A stretch of DNA of 64,000 nt from Nitratireductor alexandrii (GCF_004000215.1 NZ_RBVY01000002.1:434001-498000); one strand, 5' to 3'. Shown: positions 26,709-35,569, counted from the first letter of the stretch. A program made the numbers and translations. The notes: generated by a model from the letters alone, not told the origin.

Positions 26709-27998
26709 TCAATGTTCGCGGATAGTGACGTGTTCGCTGATCAGCAATCCGGTGAGGCTGTCGGCGAAGATGAGCATGAGGATTGCCAGCACCGCGATCA
26801 CCAGCGCGGCTCCGGCCGAGGCGCGCAGCACCGCGCCGAGGCGCGTATCGCCGACCACGTAGGTGGCGAGCGCGGCGGCGATCGCCGTCGGCGGCATGAA
26901 TTCCGAAAGGGCGGCGATCGCCGACAGGCCGCTGACATTAAGGATCATGTCCTGGTGGATCAGCGCGAAGGCGAACGGCACGCCCAGAATATTGGCCGCG
27001 CCGATACTGGTCAGCACGCCGCCGAAGATCGGGATGACCACCATCTCGACGAAGGTCCAGGGCGGCGGGAAGGCCATCGAGTTGATGACCAGGAACCCGC
27101 GCACGCCGGTCAGCGTCATGATCTGGACCGCCACGCCGACCGTCACCAATACGGCTGCAAGCACCAGCGGCGTGCCGGAAAAGGTCGCAGACATCGTCGC
27201 GCCGAGACCGCGTCGGCCGAGCGCGGGCAGTATCATCAGCGCGCCTGCGACCAGCACGATCGGGACTGCCGGGTCGGGGATCGTGCTGGGAAAGAGCCGC
27301 AGCAGCGTCCAGAACACGAGGATTGCGGCAATGGCCGCGAGACCGGTCAGCGCGAGTCCCGGCGCACCCGTTTGCCCCGCCGCCGGCGTTGCCGCGCCCC
27401 GCAACCGCCACGCGCAGCTGGCCACCATGAACAGCGCCGGCGGGACAGCCAAGCACAGCAGCGGCAGCGAAAAGCCGATATAGGGCATGTTGACGCCGTC
27501 GGCGATCGTCATGGCGGGCACGTTCAGCGGCGGCGCGATCATGCCGCAGGTCGCCAGCACGGCGATGAAGGCGCCGATGCGATGGCTTTCCATGCCGGTC
27601 TGGCGCAACATCGGCACCACGAGCACGCCTGCCGCCAGCACCGCGACACCGGCAATGCCCACGAACATACCGACGGTGAAAAGCAGCAGACCGGCAAAGC
27701 CGAGCACCAGCCACGGATTGCCGCCCAGAACGGCATGGGCGTGGCGGCCGAACGCGTCGGCGACGCCCGACATGTGCATGGCCTGACCGAAGAACGCACC
27801 GGCAAAGAGTGCTAGAACGAGATTGATGTAGCCGAAGCCGCCCTCGATCAGGTGCCGGAAAGGAATGCCGAAGCCGGCAAGCAGGGCCGCAAGTATCGAC
27901 ACGACGATAAGGGCGGCGGGCAGGGGCCAGCGCAGCGGCCACGTCAGCACGCACAGCGCGAGAGCGGCGATCGCGAAGATCAAACCGGGGGAAAGCAT
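26709..27998 (-). CDS. DctM-like (TRAP large-subunit type) membrane permease
   Basis: A 429-residue integral membrane protein with about 12 hydrophobic segments. The stretch LFTVGMFVGIAGVAVLAAGVLVVPMLRQTG and CGMIAPPLNVPAMTIADG resembles the inverted repeat core of the TRAP large permease/ion transporter superfamily. No TRAP small subunit or periplasmic binding protein lies nearby, so this is not a standard TRAP system. I start at MLSPGL (ATG at 27998) after AGGAGG. Inside the Pgs-like operon it is a candidate exporter or importer of the product or of glutamate. Confidence 0.75.
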   Translation of the reverse strand: MLSPGLIFAIAALALCVLTWPLRWPLPAALIVVSILAALLAGFGIPFRHLIEGGFGYINLVLALFAGAFFGQAMHMSGVADAFGRHAHAVLGGNPWLVLGFAGLLLFTVGMFVGIAGVAVLAAGVLVVPMLRQTGMESHRIGAFIAVLATCGMIAPPLNVPAMTIADGVNMPYIGFSLPLLCLAVPPALFMVASCAWRLRGAATPAAGQTGAPGLALTGLAAIAAILVFWTLLRLFPSTIPDPAVPIVLVAGALMILPALGRRGLGATMSATFSGTPLVLAAVLVTVGVAVQIMTLTGVRGFLVINSMAFPPPWTFVEMVVIPIFGGVLTSIGAANILGVPFAFALIHQDMILNVSGLSAIAALSEFMPPTAIAAALATYVVGDTRLGAVLRASAGAALVIAVLAILMLIFADSLTGLLISEHVTIREH

Positions 27999-28047
27999 AT
28001 CGTTTGTGTCCTCCTGGAAAACGCACCGCACGGGGCGGCGCGAAGGG

Positions 28048-29091
28048 TTAGCGCTGTCGCGGCTTTGGCGGCATGCCGTAGACGGCGCGGTTGTTGCCGA
28101 CCATCGGCAGGGGCACGGGATCGAAGGGCAGGCCCCAATCGGCGGCGAGCGCGCGCATGTTGAGAAGATGCAGCACCGGCATGTCGGCGTTGGAAGCCCG
28201 CACGATCAGCCCCGGCGTGCCGTCGGTGCATGTCAAAACCTGCCCGCGCGTCATCGGCGGCAGCGTGGCGCCGTTTGCGCAGGTGCCGAGCGCGGCGACC
28301 GAGCCGCCGGAATTGATCAGCAGGCCCGGCCGGTCGCCGGCAGCGGCCGCACCGAGCGTGTAGAGCCTGTCGATCAGCGCTTCGACGGGCCTGTTTTCGA
28401 CCAGCGGCACGCCATGGCGCCGTGCGGCTGCGCGCAGGGCCGCGATCCCGTCCGTCCCCATCGTGCCGCCGACGCCGCCGCCGCCGCCGATGACGGCGGC
28501 GATCGACTTTGCCGCGATCACACCCTTGGCGCGCAGTTCCGTTTCGATATCGAGCCAGGTCAGGGCGGCATCGGTGGCACCGTGCATCGATGCGCCGAGC
28601 GAGCTTACCAGTACCGGCTTCAGGCCAAGTGTCTCGACGGCCGCGATCGCGGCGATATTGGCGCCGATGAAGGAGCCGGAGACGACCACCAGAACCGGCG
28701 TTCCCCGCGCCAGTTCGAGTTCGGCGATGCGGCCGACGAGGGCGGCCGCAAGATCGGGATTGGTCGCGGTGCGTTTGGCGGCCGGATCGCCGAGCGATGT
28801 GGTCGTTTCGGTGAATTCGGAGCCGAGCAGACCGGTGCGGTTGGGGTCGAAGGCGGGCGGCTGCGACAGCCCGAGCTCTGCGCGCTGCGCGCGCGCCACT
28901 TGCGTCGCCGCCTGCATTTTTTGCGCGGCGCGCACCATCTCTCCGTGAGCGGGATGCGTAAGACGTCCGAGCCGCGCCTCGACAAGCTGCCACATGGCGA
29001 CGGACAAGGCCGCCGCGACTGCGAGCGCGACAAAGGGCGTTGGCGACAGCGGCTCGTGGCCGGCGTAGCGGATCGGGGTCGAGGCACGCAT
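28048..29091 (-). CDS. pgsW: Poly-gamma-glutamate system protein PgsW-like
   Basis: A 347-residue protein with one N-terminal transmembrane helix (about 16-34) and a large Gly/Ala-rich extracytoplasmic or cytoplasmic domain. Conserved-looking pieces are VVVSGSFIGANIAAIAA, SSLGASMHGATDA and IGGGGGVGGTMG. I recognise it as the protein annotated as the poly-gamma-glutamate system protein PgsW in loci with PgsB and PgsC. Its biochemical role is not established. It starts two bases after the PgsC stop, so the genes are coupled. Confidence 0.75.
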   Translation of the reverse strand: MRASTPIRYAGHEPLSPTPFVALAVAAALSVAMWQLVEARLGRLTHPAHGEMVRAAQKMQAATQVARAQRAELGLSQPPAFDPNRTGLLGSEFTETTTSLGDPAAKRTATNPDLAAALVGRIAELELARGTPVLVVVSGSFIGANIAAIAAVETLGLKPVLVSSLGASMHGATDAALTWLDIETELRAKGVIAAKSIAAVIGGGGGVGGTMGTDGIAALRAAARRHGVPLVENRPVEALIDRLYTLGAAAAGDRPGLLINSGGSVAALGTCANGATLPPMTRGQVLTCTDGTPGLIVRASNADMPVLHLLNMRALAADWGLPFDPVPLPMVGNNRAVYGMPPKPRQR

Positions 29092-29093
29092 CG

Positions 29094-29534
29094 TCAGGAC
29101 CACCACGGCACGATCAGCATTGCCAGCGCCCGCGTCAGCGGCGTTGCGATCGCGATCATCAGCAACGTGCGCACCGGGCCCTGGCGATCCATCTGGTGGG
29201 CGATCAGGCCGGGCACGATGAAACCCAGGCCGCCCCATTCCAGCGCGATCGGCCCGAGCCCGCCGCGCAGGGCCTGGATGCCGGTCGTCAGCACAAGCGC
29301 CAGCAGGATCGCCACGCCGAAGCGGCGCGTTCCGTAGAGAAAGAGCACCCGCGACAGCGCCAGCAACAGGCCCCACGTGGCAAAGGCCGCGAGGGCGATG
29401 GTTGCCAGCATGCCCGGACGGTCGAGGACGAGCGCCAGGTAGCCCGGCGCGATCACGCCGCCGGCGCTGAGGCCGGTGAGCTGGAAAAGGGCCAGACTGA
29501 CGGCGATGCCGAGGCCGAGCGTCAGAGTCAGCAC
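29094..29534 (-). CDS. pgsC: Poly-gamma-glutamate biosynthesis protein PgsC/CapC-like
   Basis: A 146-residue integral membrane protein with about four to five helices, of the size and hydrophobic pattern of PgsC/CapC. Family-like elements are GLSAGGVIAPGYLAL near the N-terminus and GLGFIVPGLIAHQMDRQG. Translation starts at GTG (29534), seven bases inside the end of pgsB, so the pair is translationally coupled as in Bacillus. PgsC forms the membrane synthase with PgsB. Confidence 0.85.
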   Translation of the reverse strand: MLTLTLGLGIAVSLALFQLTGLSAGGVIAPGYLALVLDRPGMLATIALAAFATWGLLLALSRVLFLYGTRRFGVAILLALVLTTGIQALRGGLGPIALEWGGLGFIVPGLIAHQMDRQGPVRTLLMIAIATPLTRALAMLIVPWWS

Positions 29535-30679
29535 GGCGTGGCCTCGCTCTTCAGCAGTCGAACGATGTCACGGCCGAGCCGGGAATAATTGCCGATTCCC
29601 CATATGGTGGCCTCGGCCGGCGTCGCCTCGACGAGCGTGGCCAGTGCGCGTCTGGCGTTGTTGGTCACAAGCCGGTGCACGCGCGCGTCGGCGAGGCCGG
29701 CGGCGCGCGTCCAGCGGCGTGGTACGAAACCGGAAAGATAAATCTCCGCGCGTGGCGCCAGGCCTGCCAGACAGGCAAGGAAGGCGCGCGTGCGCTCGGG
29801 CCGGTCGTGGCGCGCGTTGAGCAGGATAACCGGTACGCCGGGACATGGCGTCTCGTGCCAGAGCTGTTCGAGCGAGCGTGTGTCGTTGCACGAAAAGGCG
29901 CTGGCGAAACGGAACCGACGCCCATCGAGCGCGCCGCAGGACACGAAAAAGGCGCCGCAATCCACGCCCGCCTCGTCGAAACCGGCGTGAGCGGTGTCGG
30001 CGGCGATGCCAAGCGTCGCACACAGAGCCATCGCCAGGGCCCGGTTGGCCTCGTCATGGTCGACGGCGGCGGTGGGGACGGTCGTTACCGCGCAGTTCCG
30101 GCGCGCCGCCCGAGCACGGATCGGTCCGTCCGCCGCCTCGTCGGACACGATCAGCCGGCCCCCCTGCGGCACCACCAGGCTCATCGCATGGGCGGCGGCC
30201 AGCGGGTGACGGCCCACCACTTCGGCGTGGTCGGGACGTGCATTGGTGATCAGCGTATGGGTTGCCCGCACCAGGTAGTTTTCCGACGCCCATAGATACT
30301 CCGGTTCGATCGCCATTGATTCCAACACCACCGCGTCGACGTTCCGTCGCCGTGCTTCGCGGAAAAAGTGCGTCTGTTCGGAAATGCTCGGCGGCCCCCA
30401 GCGCGGCCAGTCACGTTCGCTCCCGTCCGGCAGGATCAGCACCGGGTCCGTGCCGGTTGTCTTGACCAGAACGCGCCGGCCGTCGGCCCGCAACGCGGCC
30501 CCGATCAGTCGCGCCACGCTGGTCTTGCCGCGCGAGCCGGCGACATGGATACGTATCGGCACGGCCCGCCTGCAGTGCGCGTGAGCGAAGGCGGCCAGCC
30601 AAAGCCATGCGACGATGCCGACAGCGCTGACCAGCAAGGCGAGAAAAAGCTTCAGGTCGCTGATAAAGGGCAGCGTCAT
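29528..30679 (-). CDS. pgsB: Poly-gamma-glutamate synthase PgsB/CapB-like amide ligase
   Basis: A 383-residue Mur-ligase-superfamily enzyme. An N-terminal membrane helix (about 8-32) is followed by the ATP P-loop GSRGKTS at 48-54. VLESMAIEPEY and TNARPDHAE correspond to the conserved Mur-ligase Glu and the Asn/Asp loop of CapB; a C-terminal domain follows. PgsB uses ATP to form gamma-linked glutamate chains. Length and motifs fit the family. The gene has DUF6305 and gamma-glutamyltransferase upstream and pgsC overlapping downstream. Confidence 0.88.
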   Translation of the reverse strand: MTLPFISDLKLFLALLVSAVGIVAWLWLAAFAHAHCRRAVPIRIHVAGSRGKTSVARLIGAALRADGRRVLVKTTGTDPVLILPDGSERDWPRWGPPSISEQTHFFREARRRNVDAVVLESMAIEPEYLWASENYLVRATHTLITNARPDHAEVVGRHPLAAAHAMSLVVPQGGRLIVSDEAADGPIRARAARRNCAVTTVPTAAVDHDEANRALAMALCATLGIAADTAHAGFDEAGVDCGAFFVSCGALDGRRFRFASAFSCNDTRSLEQLWHETPCPGVPVILLNARHDRPERTRAFLACLAGLAPRAEIYLSGFVPRRWTRAAGLADARVHRLVTNNARRALATLVEATPAEATIWGIGNYSRLGRDIVRLLKSEATPC

Positions 30680-30733
30680 AGTCCGCCTCGCCGATCTGAA
30701 GAAAAGGCCGGGCGGCCGCTTGGCGCCCAGGAC

Positions 30734-31279
30734 CTATTGGGCGGCGAGCTCACCGGCGAGAACGGGGCCAACCTCGGTCAATTTGTCGATCTGCGTGATC
30801 GGGATGTTTTTTTCGGCTGCGACGGTGTCGAAATAGCCGTCCGCATTCCCCGTTTTCCACACCACCAGGCTGTCGGCGCGCGGGGCGACGAGTTGCACGA
30901 ACTGCTCTGACAGGCCCTGGCGCCGTTCGGCGCCGCCGATGTGAACCCCGATGATCTTCACGCCGGCGGCCTTGGCTGCGTCCAGCAGGGCAGTGGTGCG
31001 CTCGATCTCCGTCTCGGCCGTGATGCCGGCCGCGCCGAATCCCTTCACGCTGGCGCCGACCGCGATCACCACCGCGCTGCGCCCGTCGAGATCGGCCGCG
31101 CGCGCATGCGGGTCGTAGTCGTTGGCCACGCCGGCCCGCCCGAGCAGGGTCTTGACCGTGAAGGCGTCGAGCGCCTGACCGGAGGAGGTTACGAGAACGG
31201 CGGCCTTGTCTTGCGCCAGTGCGGCAACAGGCACCAGCAACAGGGCGACGGCAAGGGCCAGGCGCGCGGTGAACGTCAT
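30734..31279 (-). CDS. Secreted DUF6305-like protein
   Basis: A 181-residue protein with a signal peptide (1-22, ending ALAQ). The mature part reads AAVLVTSSGQALDAFTVKTLLGRAG, VVIAVGASVKGFGAAGI, IIGVHIGGAERRQGLSEQFVQLVAPRADSLVVWKTGNADGYF. This resembles DUF6305, a periplasmic or lipoprotein-like family I recall from memory; the match is not computed. The alternating beta/alpha pattern suggests a Rossmann-like fold. Its position directly before pgsB suggests a role in handling or sensing the polymer or its precursor. Confidence 0.65.
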   Translation of the reverse strand: MTFTARLALAVALLLVPVAALAQDKAAVLVTSSGQALDAFTVKTLLGRAGVANDYDPHARAADLDGRSAVVIAVGASVKGFGAAGITAETEIERTTALLDAAKAAGVKIIGVHIGGAERRQGLSEQFVQLVAPRADSLVVWKTGNADGYFDTVAAEKNIPITQIDKLTEVGPVLAGELAAQ

Positions 31280-31351
31280 GGGAGGTGTCCTTGGTTCGTT
31301 GTCATGAGAAAACGGCCGGGCGGTCAGGCCGCCCAGCTGTCGGTCTTTGCC

Positions 31352-33079
31352 TCAATAGCCGCTGACGAAGTCGCGGCCATTGGGTGCTGCGCCACCCCAC
31401 AACGCCCCGCTTTCCGGGTCGATGATCATCATCTGCGTGGTGCCGCGCGAGGGGTTGGAGAAGGTGCCGGGCTCGTCCACTTCGTATCCCATTGCGATCA
31501 GCGCGGCGCGAGTGTCGGGCGCGAAACCGGGATCGAGGCCGATCGAGGTTCCGCCGGTGTAGTGGTAGATGTCGCCGTAGCGGAAACGCGGCTCGTCGAG
31601 TGCTTGTTGCGGATCCATCTTGAAGTCGATCGCGTTCACGATCGGCTGGGCGATGCCCCACATCGTGGCTTCCGCGCCGGCACCACCAACGAGCATGTAG
31701 AGCTTGTCGCCCTGGAAGATCATGCCCGGAGACAACGTCCAGCGGTTGCGTTTGCCCGGCTCCATGCCCAGCACGCCCGGCTTCTCGCCGGTCCAGATAT
31801 TCACATCAATGTCGAACCAGTCCATGCCGTTGCTCAGCACCAGGCCGGTGCCTTCCACGACCATGCCCGCGCCGAAAAACGTGCCGAGCGTATTGGTGGC
31901 CGAGATCGAGTTGCCTTCTTCGTCGCGGATCACGATGTGCGAGGTCGAGTGATTCGGCCAGTCAGGCTGGTGAAGCGAGGCGTGATCGACGGGCTTGAAC
32001 TCGCGCACGCCGCTGTCGCCGATCGCCTTGCGAATATCCTCGGCCGCCTCGTCGGACAACAGACGGTCCACCGGGACGTCGACGAAGGCCGGATCGCCAT
32101 TATACTGGTAGGCATGCTGATAGGCGTATTTGGTCGCCTCGATGAACAGCCGCAAATATTCCGGCGAGTTGCGCTCCATCGATGCGAGGTCGTAGCCCTT
32201 GAGCGTATTGAGAATCTCCATCCAGGTGATGGAAGAGGATGACGGCGGATTGCCGTAGACCGTATAGCCACGATAGTCGATCGTGATCGGCTCCGACCAC
32301 TTCACGCTGTAGTCGGCCAGATCCTGCTTGGTGATCAGACCGCCTTCCTGCTCCATGAAGGCGACGAGTTGATCGCCAACCGGGCCGTCATAGAGCGCGG
32401 CCGATCCCATCTCCGCGAATTTGCGATAGGTGGCCGCCAGATCTGGCCGCTTGAGCATATAGCCCGCGGGTGGTGCTACGCCGTCGACCAGAAATTCCTC
32501 GCCCCAGGTCGGGTAGGGGGCCAGTTCGGGGATATGGCGCTTGACGTGGAACGCCGTCGCCGGGTCGAACGGCCAGCCGTCTTCCGCGTAGCCGATGGCA
32601 TCGACCCACAAATCCGCCCACGGCAGCTTGCCGCATTTCTGGTGCACTTCCTCCCAGCCCTTGAGGGCGCCGGGTACCGTCGGGGCTAGAATGCCGCGCC
32701 GCTTGTGTTCCATCGTTTCGTATTTGGCCGGGTCGGTCGCTGCGGGGGCGAGGCCGTTGTAGTCGACCGCCTGGACCTTCTTGTTGTCGCCGTTCGGCGT
32801 GTGCACCAGCGCGTAGCCCGAGCCGAGCGGACCCATCATGTCGGTCAGCATCAGGCTCAGCGTCGCGGATGCGGCCACGAAGGCGTCGCACGCCGTGCCG
32901 CCTGCGCGCATGGCCTTGATGCCGGATTCGACCGCGAGCGGATGTCCGGCCACCACCATGGCGCGCGGGGCGACCACGGCTTGGTCCAAAGCGAATGCGG
33001 GCACGGCGAACATAGTTCCCGCCAGCAACGCGCCGGCCGCCAACGCGCCCGACATTGGTTTTCTAACGATTGCGTTCAT
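31352..33079 (-). CDS. Gamma-glutamyltransferase-family protein
   Basis: A 575-residue exported Ntn-hydrolase. The signal peptide covers residues 1-31 (ending AFALDQ). It should self-cleave before Thr379 in the NHSTSH motif, which aligns with the catalytic Thr of TTHYSVVD in E. coli GGT; Asn397 and GTFFGAGMVVEG follow as expected. I start at MNAIVR (33079) with GGAGG six bases upstream. The enzyme class transfers or hydrolyses gamma-glutamyl groups in the periplasm; CapD, a relative, works on poly-gamma-glutamate capsules. It is the first gene of the Pgs-like operon. Confidence 0.9.
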   Translation of the reverse strand: MNAIVRKPMSGALAAGALLAGTMFAVPAFALDQAVVAPRAMVVAGHPLAVESGIKAMRAGGTACDAFVAASATLSLMLTDMMGPLGSGYALVHTPNGDNKKVQAVDYNGLAPAATDPAKYETMEHKRRGILAPTVPGALKGWEEVHQKCGKLPWADLWVDAIGYAEDGWPFDPATAFHVKRHIPELAPYPTWGEEFLVDGVAPPAGYMLKRPDLAATYRKFAEMGSAALYDGPVGDQLVAFMEQEGGLITKQDLADYSVKWSEPITIDYRGYTVYGNPPSSSSITWMEILNTLKGYDLASMERNSPEYLRLFIEATKYAYQHAYQYNGDPAFVDVPVDRLLSDEAAEDIRKAIGDSGVREFKPVDHASLHQPDWPNHSTSHIVIRDEEGNSISATNTLGTFFGAGMVVEGTGLVLSNGMDWFDIDVNIWTGEKPGVLGMEPGKRNRWTLSPGMIFQGDKLYMLVGGAGAEATMWGIAQPIVNAIDFKMDPQQALDEPRFRYGDIYHYTGGTSIGLDPGFAPDTRAALIAMGYEVDEPGTFSNPSRGTTQMMIIDPESGALWGGAAPNGRDFVSGY

Positions 33080-33467
33080 TGGTTCCTCCAACTGGCCGAC
33101 GCCGGGACACGACGATGGCATCCGCGCATTACGCAGCGTCAACCAATCGATACAAGCGCGACCGAATTGGCCAGTTCCGAAATTCCATTGATCCAGGCTT
33201 GAAAAAGGCAAATAAGTTTTTGATTTTTATGCTTTGGATCGAGAGTTAGGGTGTTGTTATTTGATTTTTTGTTCGTTTTATATGCATTATTTTCAATGGA
33301 TATTTTTTAAGTACAAGTTGATTTGCTTCGGTGGAGCAAAATTGATCGATTTTATATTTATTTTATTTGGATAAGCGCAGCCATTCGCCGATCTGCTGAT
33401 CGGTGGGAAGCGGGTCAAAAACCCGGCGCTTGGCCTTGCTGGCCGCGTTGTCGGCCCGGCCGACGCG
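33080..33467. other. AT-rich promoter region of the Pgs-like operon
   Basis: No gene is visible in these 388 bases. Positions about 33200-33385 are very AT-rich for this genome, with repeated TTTGATTTTT-like runs at roughly 33217, 33256 and 33319. The part near gamma-glutamyltransferase should contain its promoter. On the other side, hairpins at 33388-33403 and 33450-33464 lie past the GntR stop; neither has a convincing T-tract. Confidence 0.5.
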
Positions 33468-34208
33468 TCAGGTCATGTCGTCGGCCGCGAGCGTGCCGAG
33501 ATCGGCGAACGGGCCGGAATTGGTTCGTGTGCTGGCCTTCTCGACGAGGTAGTCGCCGGTCTTGAGAATATCCTCGACCATTGCCGCCCGCGCCTCCTCG
33601 GGCGCTCTGGCGTCCATGGCGTCGAGGATCTTCACATGCGAGCTCGCGTCCCACAGACCCGGCGAGTTGAGGGAGTAGTACATGGTCGGGCCGCTGCGCA
33701 GCCAAAGCGATTCGATCAGCGGCATCATGATGTCGGAATCGGCATGGCCGTAGATGGCGAAGTGGAATTTTTGGTTGGCGCGCAGCACCTCGGCCATGTC
33801 GCCTTGGCCGTGGGCCTCTATAATCGATTGGTTGAGCCGTTCCAGTTTCTCCAGCAACTCGTCGGTCACCTTCTCGCAGGCGACACGCGTCGCCACGCCC
33901 TCGATCAGGGTGCGCATCTCAAACAGTTGTGACAGGCTTGTCGCATTCAGCCGCGGCACCCGCACCGAGCGGTTCGGGAGTTCCTCGAGCGCGTTGGCGG
34001 CGACCAGTCGGCTGAGGCTTTCGCGAATTGGCATGGGGCTCGTTCCCAGGCTGGCGGCTAGCTTTCGCAGGCTGAACACCTGCCCGGGCACGAACAGACC
34101 CGACATCAGGCCGTAGCGCAGGCTGGTCAGAACCCTGTCCTGAACCTTGCCGCGCCCTGACGGTTTGACCGTCTTCGTGTCCGTTTCTGCCGGCGTCGTC
34201 CGTGTCAT
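33468..34208 (-). CDS. FadR-type GntR transcriptional regulator
   Basis: A 246-residue regulator. The winged helix-turn-helix is at about 25-85 (LRYGLMSGLFVPGQVFSLRKLAASLGTSPMPIRESLSRL), followed by an FCD ligand domain (about 100-230) with the expected acidic/His pattern (NQKFHFAIYGHAD). FCD domains often sense small carboxylates. CAGGAGA precedes the ATG at 34208. One operator-like sequence lies in its own promoter and three others in the neighbouring catabolic promoters, so it probably controls the 33.5-44.6 kb unit and itself. Confidence 0.9.
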   Translation of the reverse strand: MTRTTPAETDTKTVKPSGRGKVQDRVLTSLRYGLMSGLFVPGQVFSLRKLAASLGTSPMPIRESLSRLVAANALEELPNRSVRVPRLNATSLSQLFEMRTLIEGVATRVACEKVTDELLEKLERLNQSIIEAHGQGDMAEVLRANQKFHFAIYGHADSDIMMPLIESLWLRSGPTMYYSLNSPGLWDASSHVKILDAMDARAPEEARAAMVEDILKTGDYLVEKASTRTNSGPFADLGTLAADDMT

Positions 34209-34252
34209 GCCTGTCTCCTGAAAGCGAATTTGGCCATCTGTCGTTTCGGCTA

Positions 34253-34277
34253 TTGTGATGACACTTTGAGATCATTA
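34253..34277. promoter_or_regulatory. Operator-like site A (GntR / 2-hydroxy-acid oxidase)
   Basis: One of four related sequences with shared pattern TGTGATSACNNWTTGAGAT. It lies between the divergent GntR and FMN oxidase genes. It shares a 15-base stretch (TTGTGATGACACTTT) with site C and the TTGAGATCATTA half with site B. Likely GntR operator and autoregulation point. Confidence 0.6.
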
Positions 34278-34390
34278 TACCAGCTTGGCTTCGCCGGGTA
34301 AAACCCCCAGGCGACCGAGGCGGCGGGTTTCGGTGGCAGGTTCACCATCCTGGTGGCGGGCCGCAAGAAAATAGTGAGGAGAGCCTTGGC

Positions 34391-35569
34391 ATGCCGGTCC
34401 ACAAAGGTCTCATCAACGTCATGGACTACCGGGCGGCCGCAGAGCGCGCTCTTCCGCGTATGCTCTATGATTTTGTCGCCGGCGGTGCGCTCGATGAGCA
34501 GACCGTTTCCCGCAATCGGGCAGGTTTCGGAGACTGGTGGCTGCGCGGACGCAGTTTTCGCTCCAGTGCGCAGGTGTCGTTGCGGCGCGATCTTTTCGGC
34601 AGCACCCTTTCGTTTCCGCTTATGCTCGCTCCCACCGGCGCGTCCGGCCTGCTGTGGCCATTCGGCGAGGCCGAAACGGCCCGGGCGGCGGCGGCCAAGG
34701 GGATCGTCATGCAGGTTTCGGCCGGTTCCCTGCAATCCATGGAGGACATCGCAGTCGCGTCGGACGGTGATAAATGGCTCCAGCTTTTCCTCTATCGCGA
34801 TCGCGGGCTGACGCTGGAATTTCTCGAGCGCGCGCGCGCGGCCGGGTACCGCGCCATCTGTGTGACGACCGATGCGCCCGTGCACGGCCGGCGCGATCGC
34901 GACAGCCGCAACGGGTTTTCCATTGACCGCAAGCTGACCCCGGCCACCCTGATCGACGTCGTGTGGCATTATCGTTGGTGGCTGCGAATGGCGCGCGCGC
35001 CGCGTTTTGCGATGCAGAATTTCGCCGGTCGCTCGACCGGCAACATGGTCGACATGGCCGCCTATATCTCCTCCGTACTCGATCCGGACGTGACCTGGGA
35101 CGATTTTTCCTGGTTGCGCGAGCAATGGCAGGGGCCTCTCGTCGTCAAGGGCGTTCTCGATCCGCGCGATGCGCGTGAGGCGGTTGAACGCGGTGCCGAC
35201 GCCGTGCAGGTTTCCAATCATGGCGGCCGCCAGCTCGACGGCACGCTTGCCAGTATCGATGCCCTGCCGGCCGTCGTCGAGGCGGTCGGCGGCCGTGTTC
35301 CGGTGCTGCTCGACGGCGGCATCTCCAGAGGCACGGACATCGTCAAGGCGGTGGCGCTCGGCGCCCATGCCTGCGTCATCGGCCGGGCGCATCTGTGGGG
35401 CCTGGCCGTCGCAGGGGCGAGGGGGGTCGAGGCGGTTCTCGACATTCTCGAACAGGAAATGCGCAACGCCATGACGATCGGCGGCTGGAATACGTTATGC
35501 GAACTCGATCGCGCGTCGGTCGCGCGCCTCCCGTCCACCTCGCTGCAAGGAGAACGACACGATGGCTGA
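34391..35569 (+). CDS. FMN-dependent 2-hydroxy-acid oxidase/dehydrogenase
   Basis: A 392-residue TIM-barrel flavoprotein of the lactate/glycolate oxidase family, which turns an L-2-hydroxy acid into a 2-oxo acid. The catalytic base is His277 in SNHGGRQLDG, with Arg280 and Lys253 (VVKGV) as substrate and flavin residues; PTGASGLLWP and GGISRGTDIVKA bind FMN. Like membrane-linked dehydrogenases it has a loop segment (about 182-215) with Trp/Arg-rich hydrophobic residues. It overlaps the RidA gene by eight bases and lies under operator A. The hydroxy acid is unknown. Confidence 0.9.
   Translation: MPVHKGLINVMDYRAAAERALPRMLYDFVAGGALDEQTVSRNRAGFGDWWLRGRSFRSSAQVSLRRDLFGSTLSFPLMLAPTGASGLLWPFGEAETARAAAAKGIVMQVSAGSLQSMEDIAVASDGDKWLQLFLYRDRGLTLEFLERARAAGYRAICVTTDAPVHGRRDRDSRNGFSIDRKLTPATLIDVVWHYRWWLRMARAPRFAMQNFAGRSTGNMVDMAAYISSVLDPDVTWDDFSWLREQWQGPLVVKGVLDPRDAREAVERGADAVQVSNHGGRQLDGTLASIDALPAVVEAVGGRVPVLLDGGISRGTDIVKAVALGAHACVIGRAHLWGLAVAGARGVEAVLDILEQEMRNAMTIGGWNTLCELDRASVARLPSTSLQGERHDG

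Noticed and set aside
26709-27998. Complete TRAP transporter
   Set aside because: No small membrane subunit of DctQ type or periplasmic DctP protein is adjacent; the 53-residue protein is too short for DctQ.
33388-33403. Hairpin CCGATC-TGCT-GATCGG as GntR terminator
   Set aside because: The stem is six base pairs with no T-run following on the minus strand.
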